DNA of 64,000 nucleotides from Flavobacterium sp. UBA6721 (lineage in GTDB: Bacteria; Bacteroidota; Bacteroidia; Flavobacteriales; Flavobacteriaceae): the NCBI GenBank assembly GCA_002454195.1, contig DKIJ01000005.1, positions 124,001 to 188,000 on the forward strand, in the 5' to 3' direction. This document shows, in pieces, positions 58,462 to 64,000 of this stretch. Each line of letters begins with the position of its first letter. Position 1 is the stretch's first letter. Position numbers and translations under genes: made by a program. A model generated the notes under the pieces. The model had not been told where the DNA came from, did not search any database, and saw nothing but the letters and a program-made list of their open reading frames with translations.

Positions 58462-59538
58462 ATGGAATTCTTTTGGTATATTGTATTGATAGGCATTTTA
58501 GCAACCTATTTAGTATTAGATGGCTACGATTTTGGAGCTGGGATTATTCATTTGTTTTTTGCTAAAACTGAAAAAGATAAAAAAGCAATTACCAATGCTA
58601 TTGGTCCTTTTTGGGATGCCAATGAAGTTTGGTTGATTGCAGGCGGAGGGGTTTTGTTTTATGCCTTTCCAACATTATATGCTGCTTCTTTTAGCGGGTT
58701 TTATTTGCCTTTGATGATGATTTTATGGCTGTTAATTTTTAGAGCCGTAGGATTAGAATTGCGTGGGCAAATTCACAATGCAATGTGGGAAGCAGTTTGG
58801 GATAAAGCTTTTGGGATGGCCAGTTTGTTATTGGCTTTGTTTTTTGGGATGGCGTTGGGAAATGTTGTTCGTGGGGTAAATCTAGGAATGGTTGTAAATG
58901 GTGTTTCTACGCAGGAACCTCATTTTTTCTTTTTGCCTTTGTGGAATCCTAGTTTTAGTCCTGAAGCGGCCGAACTTGGAATTATAGATTGGTTTACACT
59001 CTTTCTGGGCGTTGTAAGTGTGGTGTCATTAATGATTCATGGAGCCAATTGGATTATCTATAAAACCAATTCTTCTTTAAATGAACAATTAAGACAATTG
59101 GTTTACAAATTGAATTTTGTACTACTAGTTTTGGTAGTTGTGTCAATATCTGTTTGGCATATTATTGAGAAAGAACCTTTCCATAATTTTATCAATAATC
59201 CATTGCTTTTTATTTTTCCAATAATCACATTTGTGGGTTTGTTTGGACTTTTTAAAGTGAGAACATTCAAAAAAGACGGAACAGGATTCCTGTTTTCGAG
59301 TCTTTTCCTTTTTGGAGGATTTACTTCTACAACGGCTTCTATTTTTCCCGAAGTTTTGCCTTCGACTAATAAAGTGAATCCATCGTTGACTATTTATAAT
59401 GTTGCCAATGGTGATTATGCTTTATCAGTAGGTGTGTATTGGTTTGCAGTTGCTATATTGTTAGTTATTGGCTATTTTTTTATTCAGTATAAAGTATTTA
59501 GTGGAAAAATGGATGATGTAGGATATGGAGAACATTAG
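58462..59538 (+). CDS. cydB: Cytochrome bd oxidase subunit II
   Basis: 358 residues. CydB signatures: YLVLDGYDFGAGIIHLFFAK, AIGPFWDANEVWLIAGGGVLFYAFPTLYA (in parts) and RAVGLELRGQ. Eight to nine membrane helices; the Trp/Asn/Glu cluster of the structural subunit is intact. It directly follows cydA. A sulfide-insensitive bd oxidase makes sense beside persulfide-handling genes (inference). Terminator at 59556-59593. Confidence 0.97.
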   Translation: MEFFWYIVLIGILATYLVLDGYDFGAGIIHLFFAKTEKDKKAITNAIGPFWDANEVWLIAGGGVLFYAFPTLYAASFSGFYLPLMMILWLLIFRAVGLELRGQIHNAMWEAVWDKAFGMASLLLALFFGMALGNVVRGVNLGMVVNGVSTQEPHFFFLPLWNPSFSPEAAELGIIDWFTLFLGVVSVVSLMIHGANWIIYKTNSSLNEQLRQLVYKLNFVLLVLVVVSISVWHIIEKEPFHNFINNPLLFIFPIITFVGLFGLFKVRTFKKDGTGFLFSSLFLFGGFTSTTASIFPEVLPSTNKVNPSLTIYNVANGDYALSVGVYWFAVAILLVIGYFFIQYKVFSGKMDDVGYGEH

Positions 59539-59555
59539 CATTAAATGTAAAAGTA

Positions 59556-59593
59556 AAAGAGCCAATTTTAACCGTAGTTAGATTGGCTCTTTT
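59556..59593. terminator. Terminator after cydB
   Basis: 12-bp stem AAAAGAGCCAAT / ATTGGCTCTTTT, 14-nt loop; symmetrical, so it can also stop the convergent tauE transcript. Confidence 0.88.
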
Positions 59594-59640
59594 GGGAAAT
59601 ATTAGGGTTTGTTGTTTACTTTTATATATATCCTTTACGA

Positions 59641-60426
59641 TTATAGAATGATTTCTTTGAGTATAATATAAATTCCCATTACTAATACAAACCAACCAAA
59701 AATCGGTTTTAGTTTTGTGCCGTCAATTCTTTTAGATAGTAAAATTCCAACGAACATTCCAATAAAAGCCATGGCGGTTATTGAAAACAAAAAACGATAG
59801 TCTATTGGGGTATTGATGTATAAGTCACCTACAAAACCTATTGCAGAGTTGATAAAGATAATGAGCAGCGAAGTTCCAACTGCTTGTTTCATGGGCAAAT
59901 TAGCAAAGAATAACAATGCAGGAATAATTAAAAAACCACCTCCAGCTCCTAAGAAACCGGTTACAATGCCTACTAGAAAGCCTATAAAGGCAAGTTGAGG
60001 ATAATTTGTTTTATTTGGACGATCTTCATTTTTAGTTTTCTTAATCATCGAAATGGAAGCGCTAATCATGAGTATGGCAAACACAATCATGATTAATAAG
60101 TTTTTAGACACAGCATAAGATGCGATGGTAAATAGCGTATTGGCAATTTTAGGAAAAATTACTTCTCTGATTATCAATATGGAAAACACAGAAGGAATCG
60201 CAAAGTATAGCGCCGATTTTAATTTTAGATTACCAAGTTTGTAGTGACTGAATCCTCCGTATAAAGCGGTAGTACCTACAATGAATAGGGAATAACTGGT
60301 GGCTAATTCAGGGTCGACTTTAAATAAGTAAACTAAAATAGGAATCGTGAGTATTGAACCTCCTCCGCCAATTAATCCTAATGAAAGTCCAATTATGATT
60401 GAAGCAATATATCCGAAATATTCCAT
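59641..60426 (-). CDS. TauE/SafE-family sulfite/organosulfur exporter
   Basis: 261 residues, about eight membrane segments in two Gly-rich repeats: IIIGLSLGLIGGGGSILTIPIL (in parts) near the N-terminus and FLVGIVTGFLGAGGGFLIIPALLF (in parts) at about 145-168, the duplicated TauE/SafE signature. It probably exports sulfite or a related anion from the cytoplasm, a natural partner for the sulfite-producing persulfide dioxygenase. Promoter and Crp-type site lie at 60441-60484, next to the regulator gene. Confidence 0.92.
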   Translation of the reverse strand: MEYFGYIASIIIGLSLGLIGGGGSILTIPILVYLFKVDPELATSYSLFIVGTTALYGGFSHYKLGNLKLKSALYFAIPSVFSILIIREVIFPKIANTLFTIASYAVSKNLLIMIVFAILMISASISMIKKTKNEDRPNKTNYPQLAFIGFLVGIVTGFLGAGGGFLIIPALLFFANLPMKQAVGTSLLIIFINSAIGFVGDLYINTPIDYRFLFSITAMAFIGMFVGILLSKRIDGTKLKPIFGWFVLVMGIYIILKEIIL

Positions 60427-60440
60427 CTTGTAATTTTTTA

Positions 60441-60484
60441 CAAAGGTTGGATGTATTTCGGTTGATTACAGTAACATTTGTCAC
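60441..60484 (-). promoter_or_regulatory. tauE promoter with Crp-type dyad
   Basis: -7-like AACCTTTG (complement of 60441-60448, one change from consensus) and the dyad GTAACATTTGTCAC (60471-60484), starting exactly 30 bp above the -7 edge. Confidence 0.65.
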
Positions 60485-60495
60485 ACGAAGCTTTT

Positions 60496-61131
60496 TTATA
60501 TAAAAAGTTCAATTTGGTTTCGATGTAATCGCAATAAACCGCGTTGTTCCATTTTTTTTAAAAGGCGGGAAACTACCTCTCTGGAAGTGTTTAATTCGAT
60601 AGCAATTTCTTGGTGTGAAAGATTGATTTCTTTGCAACCGCACGCTTTTGCATGTCGCTTTAAATAAAATTCTAATCGTTCGTCCATTGCTCTAAAAGCG
60701 ATGTTATCAATTACTTCTAGTACTTCTTCAAATCGGGTTCTATAGGTGTAAATTACAAATTCATACCAAGAGCGATGATTCATCATCCATTTATCCATTA
60801 AGGATAGGGGAAAAGTAACGGCCTCAACATCTTCAACAACCTTTGCTGTAATTTGACTCGTTTGGTTTTTTGTTGAACAAATTAAAGAGATGGCACAAGC
60901 TTGTCCGGGTTGTAAATAATACATTAAAAACTCTTCGCCATCATCTCCTTCTCGATAGATTTTTAATTGTCCTTTAAGGATTAGCATGGTACTTTTGATG
61001 TATTGGCCTGTTCGCATGATAACATCACCCGCTTTGAAGTATTGTAAAGAGGAGTTGGCTTCAATTTCCTGTATTAATTCATTCGAAAAATTGGGAAATG
61101 CGTTTTTAATATTTGGTGTTTCTGTTGCCAT
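60496..61131 (-). CDS. Crp/Fnr-family transcriptional regulator
   Basis: 211 residues. N-terminal cyclic-nucleotide-binding-like beta-roll (about 20-125: YFKAGDVIMRTGQYIKSTMLILKGQLKIYREGDDGEEF, in parts), long dimer helix, and C-terminal HTH: EINLSHQEIAIELNTSREVVSRLLKKMEQRGLL (in parts). The recognition helix has the R-E-x-x-x-R pattern of E. coli CRP, which reads GTGA half-sites. No N-terminal Cys cluster like FNR; one CGC sits at about 168-170. Effector unknown, perhaps a redox or reactive-sulfur signal. Predicted to act at 56994-57007 and 60471-60484. Confidence 0.92.
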   Translation of the reverse strand: MATETPNIKNAFPNFSNELIQEIEANSSLQYFKAGDVIMRTGQYIKSTMLILKGQLKIYREGDDGEEFLMYYLQPGQACAISLICSTKNQTSQITAKVVEDVEAVTFPLSLMDKWMMNHRSWYEFVIYTYRTRFEEVLEVIDNIAFRAMDERLEFYLKRHAKACGCKEINLSHQEIAIELNTSREVVSRLLKKMEQRGLLRLHRNQIELFI

Positions 61132-61448
61132 GTGTATAGTGTTTGTAGAAGCTAAATCTTGTCGATATTTCGTTATTTTTCTAAAAAAGCTAAGACTTTT
61201 GTAAAAGTAGTTAAAATTTGATGGTAGTTATTCAATGTTTTCTGTGTGTTAGGAAAAAGTTAAATTGAGAATATTCTATTCAAAATGATAATATCGAGTT
61301 AGTTTTTAATAAAATTATAGGGTATTCTTAGTTTTGTTGGTATAAGTACTTCACTAAAACGTTTTCTTTAAAATATTTGCTATTTCAAATTTCAAAGGCT
61401 AATTTATAGCAAAAACATCGTAATTTTACAAAAAAACAGAACAGTATT
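61132..61448. other. 317-bp spacer between the Crp-family gene and the rhodanese gene
   Basis: AT-rich, no ORF. It must contain two divergent promoters. Weak candidates are TACTTTTA for the regulator (minus strand, near 61205-61212) and TAATTTTA for the rhodanese (near 61422-61429). No copy of the GTRACN4GTYAC dyad is visible here. Confidence 0.4.
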
Positions 61449-61754
61449 ATGAATTTAACACAAGAAGATTGGATTGCTCAACTCGAGGAAGATGGGAATG
61501 CAGTAATATTAGACGTAAGAACAGAAGCTGAATGCGATGAAGGAATTATTCCTAATGCCATTAATATTGATATTCATCAAGGGCAAGGATTTATTTCTGA
61601 AATTGAAAAATTAGATAAGAGTAAAAATTATTATATCTATTGTCGTTCAGGTGCTAGAAGTGCAAAAGCTTGCGAAATAATGAATGAATTAGGATTTGAT
61701 AATACCTACAATTTATTAGGCGGTATGCTTGAATGGGAAGGTGAAGTAATCTAA
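61449..61754 (+). CDS. Single-domain rhodanese
   Basis: 101 residues, cytoplasmic. One rhodanese domain: AVILDVRTEAECDEGIIPNAINIDI (in parts) and the active-site loop YIYCRSGARSAKACEIM with catalytic Cys, ending YNLLGGMLEWEGEVI. A GlpE/PspE-type sulfurtransferase that passes sulfane sulfur between thiols. It lies 50 bp before the gapN-like gene on the same strand and could be co-transcribed, although the link is unclear. Confidence 0.92.
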   Translation: MNLTQEDWIAQLEEDGNAVILDVRTEAECDEGIIPNAINIDIHQGQGFISEIEKLDKSKNYYIYCRSGARSAKACEIMNELGFDNTYNLLGGMLEWEGEVI

Positions 61755-61804
61755 AAAAACACATAAATAAGTTAACGAACTAACAACAACAAAACAAAAT
61801 TTAG

Positions 61805-63385
61805 ATGAATTCAATCCCGGAAGAATTTAAGATAAAAACATTATTACATCAAGATACCTATTTAGTAAACGGCGAATTGAAAAAATGGACCGGAAAAACT
61901 ACAGAGGTTTATTCTACGATATCTTCAACAGAAGAATATGCACCTACTTTATTAGGGACAATTCCTTTTATGGGTGAAGCAGAAGCACAAGAAGTGGTGG
62001 AATCTGCGAGCAATGCTTTTAATAATGGGCAAGGATTATGGCCTACAATGAAAGTGGCTGATCGCATTAAATGTATGGAAAATTTCGTGTCAAAAATGAA
62101 AACGACTCGTGAAGAAGTAGTTAAGTTGTTGATGTGGGAAATTGGGAAATCATTAGGTGATTCTCAAAAAGAATTCGATAGAACAGTTGATTATATCTAC
62201 GATACGATTGAACATTACAAACAATTAGACCGAAGCAATGCGCATTTTACCAAAAGTCAAGGTGTAAATGCAATGATTCGTAGAGGTCCAATAGGAGTTG
62301 TATTGTGTTTAGGTCCTTACAATTATCCGTTAAATGAAACTTTTTCATTATTGATTCCGGCTTTAATTATGGGGAATCCAGTAATATTTAAGCCAGCTAA
62401 AAACGGAGTTTTATTAATTTCTCCTTTATTAGAAGCTTTTCAAACTAGTTTCCCAAAAGGAGCAATAAACATTGTTTACGGTAGAGGTAGGGAAATTGCC
62501 TCTCCAATTATGAAATCAGGAAAAATTGATATTCTGGCATTAATTGGAAATAGTAAATCCGCCATTGCTTTACAAGATCAACACCCTAATAAAAACAGAT
62601 TGCGTTTGGTATTAGGATTAGAAGCTAAAAATCCAGCGATTATTTTACCAGATGCCGATTTAGATTTAACTATATCTGAATGTATTACGGGAACATTGTC
62701 TTTCAACGGTCAGCGTTGTACAGCTTTAAAAGTTTTATACGTTCATGAATCAATAGCTGAAGAATTTAATAAAAGATTTTCTAAGGCTGTTGATGAGTTG
62801 GTTTATGGAAATCCTTGGGACAAATCAGTTTCATTAACCCCACTACCAGAGGTAGAAAAACCAGGATATATTCAAGGCTTAATCGATGATGCAACTAGCA
62901 AAGGTGCTACGATTATTAATGCCAAAGGTGGACAAGTATCTGAAAATTATATTTTTCCTGCTGTTTTGTTCCCTGTGAATAAAGAAATGAGAGTGTATCA
63001 CGAAGAACAATTTGGGCCAGTGGTTCCAATTATGACTTTTAAGGATATTCAAGAACCATTAAACGATATGGCTGAATCAAATTATGGTCAGCAAGTGAGT
63101 TTATTTGGAAAAGACAGTAAAACATTAGCTCCACTTATTGATGTGCTAGTGAATTTAGTGTGTAGAGTTAACTTAAATAGTTCTTGCCAACGTGGACCAG
63201 ACGTGTACCCATTTACAGGTCGCAAGGATTCTGCGGTAGGTACCCTTAGTGTTTTTGACGCTTTACGTTCATTTTCTATTAGAACCTTTGTGGCTTCTAA
63301 AGATAATGCTTACAATAACGAAATATTACAAGAATTGTTAAATAATAAAGAATCTAATTTTATTAATACTGATTATATCTTGTAG
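61805..63385 (+). CDS. gapN: NADP-dependent glyceraldehyde-3-phosphate dehydrogenase (GapN-type ALDH)
   Basis: 526 residues, aldehyde-dehydrogenase superfamily. [35 protein letters not shown] (in parts) is the N-x-P-L and Lys cofactor region; [18 protein letters not shown] carries the general-base Glu in an altered LEAKNP context; and [19 protein letters not shown] has the catalytic Cys. [14 protein letters not shown] follows. It oxidises glyceraldehyde-3-phosphate directly to 3-phosphoglycerate, giving NADPH and no ATP. The GapN branch is judged from NGQRCTALK and length; another aldehyde substrate is possible. Confidence 0.82.
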   Translation: MNSIPEEFKIKTLLHQDTYLVNGELKKWTGKTTEVYSTISSTEEYAPTLLGTIPFMGEAEAQEVVESASNAFNNGQGLWPTMKVADRIKCMENFVSKMKTTREEVVKLLMWEIGKSLGDSQKEFDRTVDYIYDTIEHYKQLDRSNAHFTKSQGVNAMIRRGPIGVVLCLGPYNYPLNETFSLLIPALIMGNPVIFKPAKNGVLLISPLLEAFQTSFPKGAINIVYGRGREIASPIMKSGKIDILALIGNSKSAIALQDQHPNKNRLRLVLGLEAKNPAIILPDADLDLTISECITGTLSFNGQRCTALKVLYVHESIAEEFNKRFSKAVDELVYGNPWDKSVSLTPLPEVEKPGYIQGLIDDATSKGATIINAKGGQVSENYIFPAVLFPVNKEMRVYHEEQFGPVVPIMTFKDIQEPLNDMAESNYGQQVSLFGKDSKTLAPLIDVLVNLVCRVNLNSSCQRGPDVYPFTGRKDSAVGTLSVFDALRSFSIRTFVASKDNAYNNEILQELLNNKESNFINTDYIL

Positions 63386-63417
63386 TAGTTAACTAAAAAC
63401 AAAAACAAAAACGAAAA

Positions 63418-63449
63418 AACCGTCCTGATAGCTATTGGGACGGTTTTTA
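63418..63449. terminator. Terminator after gapN
   Basis: AACCGTCC / GGACGGTT stem, 12-nt loop, T-run after on the + strand and A-run before; serves both convergent genes. Confidence 0.88.
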
Positions 63450-63471
63450 TTATTTTAGAAAAAAAGATCTT

Positions 63472-64000
63472 TTATAAGTTTAATGCAAAGTTATTAAGTG
63501 ATTTTGCATCGTATTTTTCTTTATCAAATTTATAAAGATAAGAGCCTTTTCTGGACGATAACATATCTTTTTCGTTGAGTTTCACTAATATGTCAAGTGA
63601 ATTAATCTTACTAATAAAATTTCTTTTGTCCAGTTCTTTGTCTAAGATGGCTTCGTATAATTCTAGCAATTGACGCATAGTGAATTTTTCTGGTAAGAGT
63701 TCAAAACCTACTGGTTTAGTGGAAGTTCTATAACGTAGTCTACGCATGGCATGCGCAACCATTTCGTTATGGTCAAAAATTAATTTTGGCATATGGGAAA
63801 TATTGAACCATTCAGCGTGATAATTTTTGATTAATTCTGTATTATGATTTTCAATATTAATTAGGGCATAGTAAGCAACAGAAATGGTTCTTTCTATAGG
63901 GTCACGATCTACTTCACTATAAGAATATAACTGCTCCATGTATATGTTTTGTAAACCTGTATAATGATTTAAAACACGGGTAGCAGCATCATTTAGGGAT
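63472..64000 (-). CDS. NrtR-like Nudix transcriptional regulator, C-terminal part (cut by window edge)
   Basis: The frame is open to the window end: 20 codons (SLNDAATRVLNHYTGLQNIY) precede the internal Met at 63939, so the gene begins beyond base 64000. TGLQNIYMEQLYSYSEVDRDPIERTISVAYYALIN (in parts) is the Nudix core of the NrtR family. The C-terminal 80 residues (FTMRQLLELYEAILDKELDKRNFISKI, in parts) form the winged helix, where RNF.sKI is typical. Such proteins repress NAD or sugar-utilisation genes using a Nudix-like ligand domain. The Nudix box itself would lie outside, so catalytic activity cannot be judged. Confidence 0.88.
   Translation of the reverse strand, partial: SLNDAATRVLNHYTGLQNIYMEQLYSYSEVDRDPIERTISVAYYALINIENHNTELIKNYHAEWFNISHMPKLIFDHNEMVAHAMRRLRYRTSTKPVGFELLPEKFTMRQLLELYEAILDKELDKRNFISKINSLDILVKLNEKDMLSSRKGSYLYKFDKEKYDAKSLNNFALNL

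Noticed and set aside
61805-63385. Co-function of the rhodanese at 61449 with gapN
   Set aside because: The 50-bp gap allows co-transcription, but no biochemical link is visible, so no joint system is claimed.

Overview
The window is chromosomal DNA from a low-GC member of the Bacteroidota, most likely Flavobacterium or a close relative. Evidence: the recurring promoter element TANNTTTG (the flavobacterial -7 box) in front of many genes, no Shine-Dalgarno sequences, a monomeric isocitrate dehydrogenase, a long NusB, a cyclophilin-FKBP fusion, a TonB-dependent receptor N-terminus, and families common in this phylum (DUF3276, DUF4202, DUF5723, DUF6132, DUF6268, DUF6428). I see no rRNA, tRNA, CRISPR array, prophage or insertion sequence. 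Genes are packed on both strands and most ends carry a clear hairpin terminator.

Layout. 1-4.3 kb: envelope proteins (receptor fragment, DUF1349, beta-barrels). 4.4-7.5 kb: a LytS/LytTR two-component system and a secreted Asn/Ser/Tyr-rich protein, both behind copies of the same 97-bp promoter with 20-bp-spaced direct repeats. 7.6-30 kb: mostly housekeeping (icd, rplS, trmD, CFBP isomerase, csaA, sulfurtransferase, mscS, ABC exporter, amino-acid dehydrogenase, nusB-yajC, pepT, pyrD, HMG-CoA-lyase-like enzyme, guaB) plus a lysine-rich histone-like protein. 31-39 kb: a nitrite/nitrate island (narK, NarL-like regulator, NarX-like sensor, DUF4202, nirD, nirB) whose promoters share a motif that fits the NarL heptamer. 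39.5-42.1 kb: arsenic operon (ArsR, DUF6428, ArsC-type phosphatase, ACR3). 42-50 kb: pyrE, Nudix protein, DEAD-box helicase, PhnA-like, coaD, ddl, PASTA protein, RluA-type pseudouridine synthase. 50-53.6 kb: a large hybrid sensor kinase. 53.7-61.8 kb: a sulfur/redox island (persulfide-dioxygenase-like protein with rhodanese domains, DUF2892, a methyltransferase fused to a heavy-metal-binding domain, thioredoxin, DUF6132, cytochrome bd oxidase, TauE/SafE exporter, Crp-family regulator, rhodanese). The right edge has a GapN-type dehydrogenase and a partial NrtR-like regulator.

Regulatory reading. Three local circuits can be proposed from DNA motifs: LytTR direct repeats (4.4 and 5.7 kb); an 18-bp motif ATACGTAWAAATACTTAT before narK and nirB with a variant before the NarL-like gene; and a GTRACN4GTYAC dyad lying exactly 30 bp from the -7 box of both the persulfide operon and tauE, matching the RE...R recognition helix of the Crp-family protein encoded beside them. 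Several genes (lytS-like, HMG-CoA-lyase-like, pyrE, helicase) start only 4-6 nt after the -7 box, suggesting leaderless or nearly leaderless mRNAs.

The most unexpected structure is in the spacers. Five intergenic regions contain degenerate tandem heptanucleotide repeats, in most cases as opposed arrays on either side of a hairpin, with a different heptad at each locus. Start codons were moved inward from the longest frame for several genes where a promoter, a neighbouring gene or family alignment made the longer start untenable. All functional calls are from reading the translations; no database search was run.
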